NCBI RefSeq assembly: GCF_000971965.1
Contig: NZ_LAQP01000001.1
Span: forward strand, 62,001-126,000
Direction of reading: 5' to 3'
Length of the DNA: 64,000 nt
DNA from: Paenibacillus wulumuqiensis
GTDB lineage: Bacteria > Bacillota > Bacilli > Paenibacillales > Paenibacillaceae
Below, in pieces: positions 27,517-36,749 of the stretch; within the stretch, counting starts at the first letter, position 1, and each line of letters starts with the position of its first letter. The notes under the pieces were generated by a model, which saw only the letters and a program-made list of their open reading frames with translations, was not told the origin of the DNA and ran no database searches. Made by a program: the position numbers and the translations under genes.

Positions 27517-30267
27517 ATGAATGAAGTGACGATTAGCAGTCAGGAATACGCTGAGCTCCGGCAGATCAAGCATCATTATCAGAGCCTTATGAATTATACA
27601 AGTGACCTCATCAGCCGCCATTTGCTGGATGAAAGATATACCTATGTGGACGTTTCTCCTTCCTGCATAGAGCTGATGGGATATGAACCACATGAACTGC
27701 TGGGCAATAGTGGATTTGATTATGTACATCCTGATGACAAGAAATATGTGACAGATACGATTCAAGCGGGTCTGGTGGACAACCATTCGGTGACTGTGGT
27801 CTATCGCAATCTGCGCAAAGACGGCTCATGGTTCTGGGCAGAAGCGATCTGTCGTCTGGTCAAGGACGTGAACGGCAAGGAGATTGAACTACTGGCTATT
27901 ATTCGTGATATCAGTGTACGCAAGCTGATGGAAGAGCAGCTGCAGGATCGGGAACGTCAGCTGCGACTGCTGACCAATCATACGACGGACTTTCTGTCCC
28001 AGCATAAGGCAGATCATGGAGCAACCTTTGTGTATGCATCACCGGCATGTGAGCCTTTATTTGGCTATACAGTGGAAGAGGTAATGGGTACGGATGGATT
28101 GAGCTATATTCATCCGGATGATCTGCCTCATGTCCGGGATTATCTGGAAAATATCGGTCATGGCCAGCTGACAACCGCACGGGATGCAGTCAGCTATCGC
28201 TACCGGTTAAAAGGTGGCAATTATATCTGGGTAGAGAGTACCTGCAGGTATATTTATAACGAGCAGGGCGAACGGGAATACATTATTGGCGTGACCCGGG
28301 ATATCCATGAACGGCGGGAGCAGGCACGCAGAATGAAAGAAAGTGAAAGCCGATACAAATCCCTGTTTGAGTTCAATCCGCTAGGTATACATGCACTCAG
28401 CCTGGATGGATACTATTTGTCCGCCAATGCGAGCTTTCAGCGTATGCTGGGATATACGGAAGAAGAGCTCAAGCGGAGTTCATTCGAGAAGCTGGTCAAT
28501 CCGGAAGATCTGGAATGGACCAAATCCAACTTTGAACAGGCCAAGCAGGGGGCAACCCGGTTATACCAGCTGCGGACGATTCACAAACAAGGACATCTGG
28601 TCGATGTGGAAGTGACCAATGTGCCGATCTACGTAGGGGATGAACTCGTAGGCGTCTATGCGATTGTTCAGGATATTACCGAAAGCAAAGAAAATTTAAA
28701 CAAAATCTACAAACTGAGTAACGAGCAAAAGCTCATTCTCGGTTCCGTATCCGAAGGTATATTCGGTATTGATCTGGACGGACAGACTACATTTGCCAAT
28801 CCGGCAGCAGTAAAGATGTTTGGTTATGAAGAAGGGGAGATGCTCGGTCTCAAGCTGCTGCATCATATGGAGCAGAGTGGACCGGATGGAAGCCCTATTT
28901 TGTCGGGCAATACGCCGATCCTGGAGGCGCTCCAGCAGGGAGAGACCCGGCTGCGTGACGAGGCTGTACTCTGGCGCAAGGACAATACCAGCTTCCTCGC
29001 CTCATATCAGGTTACGCCGATTATTGATCATGGACAGCGCATTGGTGCCGTAGTCGTGATACGCGATCGTACCGAGGAGAACATGATTATTCAGGCACGT
29101 GAAGTGGCGGAACAAGCCGACCGTGCCAAATCGGAATTTCTGGCGATTATCAGTCATGAGCTCCGGACACCGATGAATGGCATGATCGGTATGCTGGATC
29201 TGCTGCGCGATACACTGGAGACGCAGGAGCAGCAGGAATATGCGGACATTGTCATGGATAGCAGCAATGCTCTGCTAAAAATAGTAAATGAGCTGCTCGA
29301 TTTCAGTAAAATTGAAGCAGGCCGGATGGAACTCGAATACGAGCCTGTCTATCTGCAGGAACTGCTGGAGCAGATTACCGAGCTATTCGAGAAGCCGGCA
29401 CTGGACAAAAATATTACACTTAATACCAGACTGGACCCTACACTGCCGGAATCGATTATCAGTGATGGCAATCGTCTGCGCCAGGTGCTGATTAATCTGG
29501 TCGGCAATGCGGTCAAATTTACCGATGTGGGCGGGGTACTGATGTCAGTGCAAATGAAGCCTCAGCCGGATGCCAGCCGGATAATGATTGAGTTTGCCGT
29601 GCAGGATACCGGCATGGGCATTCCCGCAGATCAGCAGGCCAAGCTGTTCCAGCCATTTTCCCAGATTGGTACAGCCAGACATGGAGGTACAGGTCTCGGC
29701 CTGTCCATTTGCAAAAAAATAATTGAGCTGATGGGCGGAGATGTTCATATGGAGAGCAGGGAAGGAGAGGGTTCTACTTTTTCCTTTACCCTGCTGCTGA
29801 ATGTTGAGGACTATGAAGGATTAAGTACGGTAATTCCCGAGTATCTGCCGGGGCAGGAGATGAAGACAGGCACATATGGGCCGCTTCGTATTCTGATTGC
29901 CGAAGATCATATTGTCAATCAAAAGCTGCTGCGTACGATATTGACCAAAAAGGGCTACCAGCCGGATGTGGTCTATAACGGACAGGAAGCAGTAACAGCT
30001 GTCAGCCAGCAGACGTACGATATCATTTTCATGGACGTCAATATGCCGCATATGGATGGCATGGAGGCCACCCGGCAGATTCGTAGGATGACAGAGCTTG
30101 CGTATCAGCCGATCATCATTGCTGTAACGGCTTTTGCCCGCAAAGAGGAACGTCAACTGTGCATGGAGAGCGGAATGGAAGATTTCATCTCCAAGCCGCT
30201 GCGGATCAGCGATGTAGAGCATAGTCTGGAGCGATGGTCGACCGTTATGCAGCAGCGCAGATTTTGA
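27517..30267 (+). CDS. Four-PAS hybrid sensor histidine kinase
   Basis: 916 residues with no membrane segments, so cytoplasmic. There are four PAS domains with PAC motifs (approximately 20-135, 150-270, 280-395, 405-525). HisKA follows with His547 in SHELRTPMNG, then HATPase (NLVGNAVKF, DTGMGIP, GGTGLGLSI) and a C-terminal receiver with Asp840 in FMDVNMPHMDG. The receiver ends in ISKPLRISDVE. The ATG follows GAGGGAGAG. It stands alone, with no output regulator or Hpt next door, so the phosphorelay partner is elsewhere. The ligand is unknown. Confidence 0.9.
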   Translation: MNEVTISSQEYAELRQIKHHYQSLMNYTSDLISRHLLDERYTYVDVSPSCIELMGYEPHELLGNSGFDYVHPDDKKYVTDTIQAGLVDNHSVTVVYRNLRKDGSWFWAEAICRLVKDVNGKEIELLAIIRDISVRKLMEEQLQDRERQLRLLTNHTTDFLSQHKADHGATFVYASPACEPLFGYTVEEVMGTDGLSYIHPDDLPHVRDYLENIGHGQLTTARDAVSYRYRLKGGNYIWVESTCRYIYNEQGEREYIIGVTRDIHERREQARRMKESESRYKSLFEFNPLGIHALSLDGYYLSANASFQRMLGYTEEELKRSSFEKLVNPEDLEWTKSNFEQAKQGATRLYQLRTIHKQGHLVDVEVTNVPIYVGDELVGVYAIVQDITESKENLNKIYKLSNEQKLILGSVSEGIFGIDLDGQTTFANPAAVKMFGYEEGEMLGLKLLHHMEQSGPDGSPILSGNTPILEALQQGETRLRDEAVLWRKDNTSFLASYQVTPIIDHGQRIGAVVVIRDRTEENMIIQAREVAEQADRAKSEFLAIISHELRTPMNGMIGMLDLLRDTLETQEQQEYADIVMDSSNALLKIVNELLDFSKIEAGRMELEYEPVYLQELLEQITELFEKPALDKNITLNTRLDPTLPESIISDGNRLRQVLINLVGNAVKFTDVGGVLMSVQMKPQPDASRIMIEFAVQDTGMGIPADQQAKLFQPFSQIGTARHGGTGLGLSICKKIIELMGGDVHMESREGEGSTFSFTLLLNVEDYEGLSTVIPEYLPGQEMKTGTYGPLRILIAEDHIVNQKLLRTILTKKGYQPDVVYNGQEAVTAVSQQTYDIIFMDVNMPHMDGMEATRQIRRMTELAYQPIIIAVTAFARKEERQLCMESGMEDFISKPLRISDVEHSLERWSTVMQQRRF

Positions 30268-30350
30268 ACTGCATCCGATGCTAAGGCGCAGCCATTGCGG
30301 ATAGCAGACGACAGGTCAATCATTGATATAGAATGTGTTGATATAAATCT

Positions 30351-30386
30351 AAAAAGGATGTTTGTCAGAGGGCAGGCATCCTTTTT
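30351..30386 (+). terminator. Terminator behind the hybrid kinase
   Basis: AAAAAGGATG...CATCCTTTTT stem-loop. Confidence 0.75.
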
Positions 30387-30515
30387 ATATGCATTAAGAG
30401 ATCGGAGCGAGAAAGCAGCAAGCCGATCGATAGCAGCTTAATAATAGATCATGCAGGAGAACCGTATGGCATCAGAAGTTTACTTTAAAGCGATAAACCA
30501 CTATACTATAAAAGT

Positions 30516-30530
30516 TGATAATAATTATCA
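30516..30530. promoter_or_regulatory. Fur box
   Basis: TGATAAT-A-ATTATCA is a perfect 7-1-7 Fur motif; the wider match spans 30517-30535. It is directly downstream of TATACT/TATAAA -10-like bases and 43 bases before the iron-binding lipoprotein gene. Repression by Fur when iron is plentiful is expected. Confidence 0.9.
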
Positions 30531-30572
30531 TTATCAAATGAACCAAGTTTACATATGAAGGAGAAATAAGTG

Positions 30573-31550
30573 ATGAACATGCAACAATGGATCAAACGTC
30601 TGCTTATTGCAGGCACATGTACAGCCGTGCTGGCTGGCTGCGGCAGCAACACAACAGGCACTTCCACTTCGGCAAACAGCGGATCAGCAGATGATCCGCT
30701 AGCTTCCGCTATTACGATAAAGCATGATATGGGTGAGACCGTGCTCAAGGAACCCGCCAAAAATGTAGTCGTTCTGGAATGGTCATTTGCGGATGATCTG
30801 CTGGCACTCGGGATGACACCGACAGGTATCGCTGACGATAACAAACCGGAAGCGATGAACAAGCTGGCTGGCAAATCGATCGAATACATGCCAGTAGGCG
30901 AGCGCGAGACACCCGATCTGGAGAAAATCGCCGGTGTTGCGCCGGATCTGATTATCGCCGATACGGATCGTCATTCCAAAATCAAGGAGCAGCTGGACCA
31001 AATTGCTCCAACGATTGTGCTGAACAGCCGCAAAGGCTCCTATAAGGAAAGTATGGAAGACTTTGAAGTGATCGCCAAAGCGGTAGGCAAAGAAGACGAA
31101 GCCAAGCAGCGTATCGCACAGCATAACCAGATCATGGCGAATCTCAAAAAACAGGCCGACAGTCTCAAAGAAAAGAGAGTGCTGATCGGAGTAGCCCGCA
31201 AAGACGGATTCAATGCACATACAACCGCTTCGTATGCTGGTGCCGTGCTGCAGGAGATCGGATTGGATAATGTAGTCAAAGGCACAAGTCAGGACCCTTA
31301 TCCGGATACCAATCTGGAGACGATCACTTCACTGGACCCGGACATGATCTTCATCGCCACCGATGATTCCGAAGCGATCACTAACGAATGGAAAAAGCTG
31401 CCGGTATGGAACAACCTCAAGGCGGTCAAAAACAATCATGTGTATATGGTCGACCGTGACATCTGGACCCGTTTCCGCGGAATCACACCTGCCGAGAAGA
31501 TTGGACAGAATGCCCTGGATCTGATCAACGGCAAAGTAACGTTCAAATAA
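30573..31550 (+). CDS. Iron-siderophore ABC transporter substrate-binding lipoprotein
   Basis: 325 residues. The signal peptide with lipobox VLAGC (Cys near 24) gives a lipid-anchored binding protein. A Ser/Thr/Gly spacer follows, then the two-lobed FecB/FhuD-type fold (VVVLEWSFADDLLALGM, PDLEKIAGVAPDLIIAD, MIFIATDD, NHVYMVDRDIW). It is closest in look to YfmC/YfiY-type ferric citrate or hydroxamate binders. ATG 30573 is 9 bases after AAGGAG. A Fur box lies upstream. No permease or ATPase adjoins, so it relies on partners elsewhere. Confidence 0.9.
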   Translation: MNMQQWIKRLLIAGTCTAVLAGCGSNTTGTSTSANSGSADDPLASAITIKHDMGETVLKEPAKNVVVLEWSFADDLLALGMTPTGIADDNKPEAMNKLAGKSIEYMPVGERETPDLEKIAGVAPDLIIADTDRHSKIKEQLDQIAPTIVLNSRKGSYKESMEDFEVIAKAVGKEDEAKQRIAQHNQIMANLKKQADSLKEKRVLIGVARKDGFNAHTTASYAGAVLQEIGLDNVVKGTSQDPYPDTNLETITSLDPDMIFIATDDSEAITNEWKKLPVWNNLKAVKNNHVYMVDRDIWTRFRGITPAEKIGQNALDLINGKVTFK

Positions 31551-31600
31551 TACAATTCTCTTCATAATAATGATCCCAATATCCCAAATAATGATCCTAA

Positions 31601-31657
31601 TCTACAAAAATGTGCGCAGCTGCCTGTTAAGTAGGCGACTGCGCACATTTTTGTAGA
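31601..31657. terminator. Long bidirectional terminator
   Basis: Arms TCTACAAAAATGTGCGCAG and CTGCGCACATTTTTGTAGA are 19 bases each, with an inner GCCT/AGGC. It separates the convergent siderophore and MFS genes. Confidence 0.9.
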
Positions 31658-31820
31658 TGACCTGAAATGATTGTAGATTACTTTGAAATAATCGTTTTGC
31701 ATCCCAACTATTCACTGGAGCTGGATCAAGGAAAGATGCAGAACTGCCTATGATGTAATCCATATACGTATCATGAGAGTAGCAAAGAGGCACTGTTCAT
31801 CTTCGCCTCCATATCAGCAA

Positions 31821-33053
31821 TCAGACAGCGTTTGGCACTTTCCGATTCTGGTAGCGAACAATCAGCAGATAGGCTGCTGCAAAAGCAAGAATAATCAGTC
31901 CGATCGGAATGCGCGGATCAAAAGTATACGCCCAGCCGCCAATAATGCCTGCCGGTGAGGTAATCAGCAGAATGAGCACGGAGAGCATCGAGAAAATCTT
32001 GGCCCGTTTCTCATCGTCAATCGCATTGGCAACTGCAGCTTCCAGATAGGGAGAACTGATCATCATGCCCACGGCAGCAATAACTGTACTCGCAGCAATC
32101 CAGGCCAGATGAGTGATTGGCCCAATCACGAGCATCAGATTGGAGAGGACGGACAGCAGGAATCCCGCCATCATGGACTTGTAAATCGCTTTTTCCGGAA
32201 TACGCGGTGTCAGCAGCCAGAGTACGAGCAGCATAACGACCGAAGAGACCGCAGGCACGAGCGAGATCAGATCACTGTCCACATGCAGGTAGTCAGCCAT
32301 ATAGAGCGACAGATAGGTCGTCTTGAGCGTCGTCTGAAAGTTAAACAGTACATATACGCTGAAGATCAGCAGCAGCGTCTTGCTTGCGGTAATCTCTTTG
32401 ATGGCGCCGGCATAATCGAGCAGGCTTTTGCCGAGGCCAAGCTCACGGGTTTCTTTCATTTTCCGATAACCCATCTCGGTCTCCCGGGTCGTCAGATGTC
32501 GTCCGACAAACTGAAACGTCATCAGCAGAAAGGCAATCACATACATAATTCTCGTCCCCGGTACGAGACCATAGGCATACACCAGCAGACCGCCGAGTGG
32601 AGCGAACAGACCACCAATTACACTAATAATCTGCAGCAAGGTAAATACATAGGTACGGTCAGCAGGACGGGTATCCTCCACAACCAGACAGTAAAAGGCG
32701 GTCGAAGGCACCCGCTGGAATCCGTTGACCAGTGCTGCGGCAACGAAGAACCAGACATTTTGCGAGACTGCCCATAGTATGGCCGCCAGACTCCAGCTCA
32801 ATAGATCAAAATAAAGGACAGCCTTTTTGCGGCCCATCCGGTCGGTCAGATAACCGCTGATAAAAGAGGAAAACACCTGGACGATCAGACTCAGTGTCGT
32901 AATCCAGCCAATCGCAGTCTCACTGACACCCAGTTCGTACATATACAGGGTGGCGTACGTCATTACCATACTGTAAGGAATCAGGAAAAATGGTTCAAAA
33001 GCAAGGCAGCCCCGGCTGTTTCCCTGCAGGCGCGGAAAAAAAGTGCGTCTCAT
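31821..33053 (-). CDS. MFS transporter
   Basis: 410 residues with about 12 hydrophobic segments. The loop 2-3 motif is GYLTDRMGRKKAVLYF, with LYMYELGVSETAIGW in the first loop. ATG 33053 lies about 12 bases behind GGAGG, slightly far. No regulator adjoins. It borders the AT-rich island, which starts immediately upstream. The substrate is unknown. Confidence 0.85.
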   Translation of the reverse strand: MRRTFFPRLQGNSRGCLAFEPFFLIPYSMVMTYATLYMYELGVSETAIGWITTLSLIVQVFSSFISGYLTDRMGRKKAVLYFDLLSWSLAAILWAVSQNVWFFVAAALVNGFQRVPSTAFYCLVVEDTRPADRTYVFTLLQIISVIGGLFAPLGGLLVYAYGLVPGTRIMYVIAFLLMTFQFVGRHLTTRETEMGYRKMKETRELGLGKSLLDYAGAIKEITASKTLLLIFSVYVLFNFQTTLKTTYLSLYMADYLHVDSDLISLVPAVSSVVMLLVLWLLTPRIPEKAIYKSMMAGFLLSVLSNLMLVIGPITHLAWIAASTVIAAVGMMISSPYLEAAVANAIDDEKRAKIFSMLSVLILLITSPAGIIGGWAYTFDPRIPIGLIILAFAAAYLLIVRYQNRKVPNAV

Positions 33054-33539
33054 GGTGTGTTAGTTCCTCCGTTATGTAAGTAAAATGGTAGATCGGATAG
33101 AAGGGTTCCCAATTCAGCGTTTTGCCACTTTTATTATGATGACTATTGCTTGGCTGTATGGATTAAAATCTGTTCTTCGGTATCCCCAATTTCCCTTCAA
33201 TTTACAACATTGATCTTATTGTACCATAAGGCCTTTTTATACTGTTTATCCTATGGAAATGAAATATTAAATATCATCATTAATAACATAATTAAAGTTT
33301 TGATCTAAAAAATTATTTTTAAATATGTAAAATAATAACTTCCATTTTTTCAAGCAACCTCTATAATCGGAGTATTGAGGATATGTAGATAGAATAATAA
33401 GTAATGCAAAAGAGCTATCATATAAATGCAACTTCAATTCACATGACAATGAGTATATAACAATAGAGGTGATATTTTAATTAATAGAAAACCTAGATAG
33501 TTAACAGGTTAACGTATAACAAATGCTTACTAAGTAACT
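33054..33539 (+). other. AT-rich island edge with orphan ribosome-binding site
   Basis: 486 bp without a gene and clearly richer in A+T than the DNA to the left. A TATAAT occurs at 33362-33367. A good ribosome-binding site (AGAGGTGAT, 33465-33473) is followed by no ORF, and stops come at once. It looks like the head of a gene whose body was deleted, upstream of the headless toxin tip. Confidence 0.4.
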
Positions 33540-33821
33540 ATGAATTTTGGAAAAGAAATTGATATTACTCCTTCGGTTAAGCACTCTACTACAAGCATAA
33601 ATCCCGGTTATAAAGGTGAGCCTGATACGAGCATAGATATTCTAGATTCGAAAACAGGTGAAATTCGTACTCGAAGATGGTTTGGTTCTGATGGAAAGGC
33701 TGCTAGAGACGTTGGTTATGATAATCATGGAAACCCAAATCAACATCCTGAAGCACCACATGTGCATGTATGGACATATGGGAAAGATGGGAAGCCCACT
33801 GGTCGCCCACCAGTTAAATAG
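33540..33821 (+). CDS. Orphan polymorphic-toxin C-terminal domain (headless)
   Basis: 93 residues, starting MNFGKEIDITPSVKHSTT. The core (IDILDSKTGEIRTRRWFGSDG, KAARDVGYDNHGNP, HPEAPHVHVWTYG) resembles small toxin tips at the ends of Rhs/WXG/LXG-type effectors. Its His/Asp/Arg-rich centre would suit a nuclease. There is no ribosome-binding site, signal or trafficking domain, and an in-frame stop lies 9 bases upstream. It is therefore a displaced tip rather than a full effector. A small ORF with a good ribosome-binding site follows 11 bases later, the usual toxin-immunity order. The family is assigned from memory of pattern, without a search. Confidence 0.55.
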   Translation: MNFGKEIDITPSVKHSTTSINPGYKGEPDTSIDILDSKTGEIRTRRWFGSDGKAARDVGYDNHGNPNQHPEAPHVHVWTYGKDGKPTGRPPVK

Positions 33822-33832
33822 GAGGATAAATT

Positions 33833-34054
33833 TTGGATTATAATGAATTTGTTGAACGAGTTGGATGGGGTGAAGAATTTTTTTTCTACTATAAAAATGA
33901 AAAATACTGGATTAGTAGAAATGAACATGGGTTGTATTTGACAAGAGAAAGAGATAGTTATTACCAGGCATTTAAGTCTTCTCAGGATTTATTCCTAAAT
34001 GGCACAATCGATGGAAAACCAATAAAAGATTTGTGGAATTTAATTGAATTTTAA
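33833..34054 (+). CDS. Candidate immunity protein of the toxin tip
   Basis: 73 residues, acidic and aromatic-rich (MDYNEFVERVGWGEEFFFYY, ending GKPIKDLWNLIEF). TTG 33833 follows GGAGG by 8 bases, so it is well translated although the toxin tip before it is not. The size, acidity and position directly behind a toxin tip fit a cytoplasmic immunity protein. A perfect terminator follows. Function is inferred from context and a general pattern match. Confidence 0.55.
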   Translation: MDYNEFVERVGWGEEFFFYYKNEKYWISRNEHGLYLTRERDSYYQAFKSSQDLFLNGTIDGKPIKDLWNLIEF

Positions 34055-34060
34055 TAGATT

Positions 34061-34099
34061 GAACCTTGAATGGCGGAATGTCTTTCAAGGTTCTTTTTT
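34061..34099 (+). terminator. Terminator with tail shared by another cassette
   Basis: GAACCTTGAA (34061-34070) pairs perfectly with TTCAAGGTTC (34084-34093), then TTTTTT. The 21 bases 34087-34107 recur identically at 38047-38067. Confidence 0.85.
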
Positions 34100-34112
34100 G
34101 TGATGTTATCTA

Positions 34113-34957
34113 GGAAGTGTCTGAAAACTAGAATAATTTGTGGTAGGCTTAAAGAAAAGGATTGGAGCGATCCTCATGATTCAAAGACGATATGAGTTGA
34201 GCGATGAACAATGGGAGCAAATTAAGGATCTATTTCCTTCTTATCGTACAGGACGTCCCCCTCAACTTTCCTCGCGTACTGCTCTCAATGCGATCCTTTG
34301 GATCGCCCGCAGTGGCGCTGCTTGGCGCGATTTACCTGCGGAGAGGTATGGCTCATGGAAAACGGTATACAGCCGTTTTTGTATCTGGCGAGATACCGAA
34401 CTTTTAGCCTCTATTTTTCAAAAGCTTCATATTGAACCCGACTTTGAAAATATAAGTATCGATTCGACTTCAGTGAAAGCCCACCAGCACAGTGCAGGGG
34501 CTAAAAAAAAGCGAACGGACACGAGGTCAACCAACATATTGGAGTAAGCCGTGGAGGAAAAACGACTAAAATTCATACCCTTGTTGACGGCTTGGGAAAC
34601 CCCCTTGCTTTTTTGCTGACGGGAGGACAAGTCTATGATTCCGTACCCGCCATGGAGCTATTTCAAGCTATCGAGATTGCCGGAAGCCGAATTCTAGGCG
34701 ACAAAGCCTATGGCTCTGAAGATTTTCGAAAATGGTTGATCACGAAGCAGGCTTCTTTTGTGATTCCACCGAAAGCCAACTGCCTCCGTCCTTGGAAAGT
34801 CGATTGGCATCTGTACAAGGAGCGCCACTTGGTGGAATGTTAAAGCATTTTCGCCGTGTGGCCACGCGCTATGACAAATTAGCAAAGTCGTTCTTAACTT
34901 TTATTTATGCGGCTTCCATTTTCAAACTCACTCAGTAATTAGTTTTTAGACACATCC
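34113..34957 (+). mobile_element. IS5-family (IS427-like) insertion sequence, decayed
   Basis: 845 bp bounded by imperfect inverted repeats GGAAGTGTCTGAAAACTA and (reverse of the right end) GGATGTGTCTAAAAACTA. It is flanked by TA on both sides (34111-34112, 34958-34959), a typical target for this group. It is inserted just behind the immunity-gene terminator. The transposase is split and damaged (see the pseudogene), so it is probably immobile without help in trans. Confidence 0.85.
34176..34938 (+). pseudogene. IS5-family transposase, -1 frameshift type, with internal deletion
   Basis: The first frame (34176-34547) has the HTH-like N-terminus RRYELSDEQWEQIKDLFP and catalytic Asp in SIDSTSVKAHQ. 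A run of eight A at about 34504 contains the slippery A-AAA-AAG. A -1 slip there joins it to the second frame (KANGHEVNQHIGVSRGG, GDKAYGS with the second Asp). That frame reaches YKERHLVEC, the Y(2)R(3)E motif with catalytic Glu, and stops at 34843. The expected continuation (KHFRRVATRYDK) resumes in another frame at about 34845. From family memory about 13 bases are missing, which kills the enzyme. Confidence 0.8.
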
Positions 34958-34990
34958 TAAATAAAGCGATTAGAGTCGGGATTAATTTGA

Positions 34991-35233
34991 ATAGATTTTT
35001 TGAAGAAAGCCTATGCTTACCGCAATAATATGTATAATAGTAATCCAAAGGAATTGAATATAAAGGATTACTGCTTTACATATAATATTCTTTTTCGATT
35101 AGAATTATTAACAAGTAATCAATTATATTGTACACCGCTATGATTTCAATGCAATTTATCGTTTATTACCTATAATGCTGGAGATAATGATAGTTACTGG
35201 GATAGTACGTCTGATAATAAAGAGATGAAATAA
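34991..35233 (+). pseudogene. Possible toxin-tip remnant with in-frame stop
   Basis: One frame stays open for 81 codons except for a TGA at 35141-35143. It reads IDFLKKAYAYRNNMYNSNP... then ...TYNAGDNDSYWDSTSDN and ends EMK-stop 20 bases before the next immunity-like gene. There is no start or ribosome-binding site. Position suggests the worn-out partner of that immunity gene, but it could be chance in AT-rich DNA. Confidence 0.3.
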
Positions 35234-35253
35234 TACAAACAGGAGTAAAATGA

Positions 35254-36063
35254 ATGGATAAAAATATAGAGTTTTCATTATTTATTCTTACGCTAAAAAA
35301 TTTTCAAAATAAAAATTTTGCTGAAAAAGCTTTGGAGTTAATGAGTAATACAGAAGAGTTTTCACCAAAAATTTTTGATCGCTACAAACCTTTAAAAAAA
35401 GAATTCAAACTGGAAAATATGAAGGAAATGTTAGATATATGGATGAATGAAGAGGCGAACAAAGAAGGTTTAAAAGATGAGATTGCAACAGGTATATTTA
35501 CAGCAGCCGGTGATAAAAGATATAAAGTATCTTACTTTATATCTTGGAAAAAAATTCAGTATGCGCATTTTAATCTCTTTGTAATGAGTGCGAATGCTGT
35601 TCAATTAATTGAAAATAATCTTTTAAATGATTTTATGAACAAAGCAAGTGAATTTATTGATCTTTTTGAACCGACATATGGATATATGGGTTTTGAAAGA
35701 AATAATGGACTATACCCTATTGATTTGCAAGTCAGACTTCCAGAATTAGAATGGATTACACTTTTGGGGAAAAATTATATCGATTTATTTGGTAGAGAAA
35801 AATTATTATCTACCCCATGTTACAAAATCCATGAATTTAATAAGAATATTATTGGTATCCAGTTGACAGAATCTATAGATGATATGCCCTCTCAAGAAAT
35901 TATGTCTGCTGTTAAACGTCATCTTGGTGTGCAGGCGTTTGTAGAGGCAGGAAGAAACATCTATCGTCATAAGCCAGGATTGGTGCCTCAATTTGATTTT
36001 ACAGAAATCATGTTTGATTCAGAAAAACCATTAAAATATCCTCAGATTCATAGAAGAAAATAA
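35254..36063 (+). CDS. Immunity-like protein, paralogue A
   Basis: 269 residues, soluble, not recognised with certainty. Its layout (SWKKIQYAHFNLF centre, ELEWITLLGKNYIDLFGREKL, IIGIQLTES, C-terminal RHKPGLVPQFDF) recalls DUF3396/type VI immunity-like or Imm52-like proteins. It is clearly homologous over full length to the protein at 36750. AGGAG lies 8 bases before the ATG. It is AT-rich compared with the core genome. The role inferred from island context is neutralising a toxin that is absent or reduced to the remnant upstream. Confidence 0.6.
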   Translation: MDKNIEFSLFILTLKNFQNKNFAEKALELMSNTEEFSPKIFDRYKPLKKEFKLENMKEMLDIWMNEEANKEGLKDEIATGIFTAAGDKRYKVSYFISWKKIQYAHFNLFVMSANAVQLIENNLLNDFMNKASEFIDLFEPTYGYMGFERNNGLYPIDLQVRLPELEWITLLGKNYIDLFGREKLLSTPCYKIHEFNKNIIGIQLTESIDDMPSQEIMSAVKRHLGVQAFVEAGRNIYRHKPGLVPQFDFTEIMFDSEKPLKYPQIHRRK

Positions 36064-36098
36064 AAAATTAAATCTGGATTCACATTGAAAGGGAGAAT

Positions 36099-36596
36099 AT
36101 GGAAAATTTCGAAATGATTTTAGAAGATTTTAACAAAGATCAATTAGATAATTTGATTTTTAGAGAGTTGGGTTTAAATAAACTGGCAGTAAAATCATCG
36201 CATTTTTTTGATAAAGAGAGTAATAAAGATATTGAATTTTATCAAGTTCGAAGTTTTCAAGACTTACTTTCTCCGTTTGGAACAGGGAATATACTTCTTT
36301 ATAGTATAGAACTAGGATATGAAGTGCATGATGTAATTATGATATTTTCTTTTGATGAAATTTTAGGAGATATTACATTTAATTTTTCGGAAAAAGAATT
36401 ATATAAGGGTGAAAAGTCAGAAATAAGCATTAGAATAACAAAAATGCTGCATTTTCTTATTAATTTAAAAAGTAAATTTAATATTCCCAAAATTAAAATC
36501 GGTTTTGAGCCCGCATATGATAAAGCTAATTGTTTAGTGGAGATTGCTAAAGATGAAATTGATGTTAAAAATATAATGAAAATTCTCTTGCAATAA
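36099..36596 (+). CDS. Hypothetical island protein, possible immunity protein
   Basis: 165 residues, no signal peptide, no membrane segments, acidic with many Phe/Ile/Lys residues (MENFEMILEDFNKDQLDNLI). I do not recognise it. AAAGGGAG lies just before the ATG (short spacing). It sits between the two paralogous immunity-like genes and has its own terminator behind it, the layout of an immunity cassette. No toxin tip is visible upstream; only 35 bases separate it from paralogue A. Confidence 0.5.
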   Translation: MENFEMILEDFNKDQLDNLIFRELGLNKLAVKSSHFFDKESNKDIEFYQVRSFQDLLSPFGTGNILLYSIELGYEVHDVIMIFSFDEILGDITFNFSEKELYKGEKSEISIRITKMLHFLINLKSKFNIPKIKIGFEPAYDKANCLVEIAKDEIDVKNIMKILLQ

Positions 36597-36603
36597 TACG
36601 TTG

Positions 36604-36640
36604 AACCTCAGAAATATATTTCTATCTTTGAGGTTTTTTA
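36604..36640 (+). terminator. Terminator behind the 165-residue gene
   Basis: AACCTCA/TGAGGTT stem followed by TTTT. Confidence 0.7.
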
Positions 36641-36749
36641 AATTTGGAATCATTCTTAATATTAGCGAAGAGGGATCTGACTAAACTGTGTTTAAAAACT
36701 TATTCAGGAATGCACAAAGCGGGAGCATAATTATAATATAGGAGGAAAA

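Noticed and set aside
32109-32777. 222-codon plus-strand ORF opposite the MFS gene
   Set aside because: Antisense shadow of a membrane protein, Gln/His/Arg-rich with no start signal.
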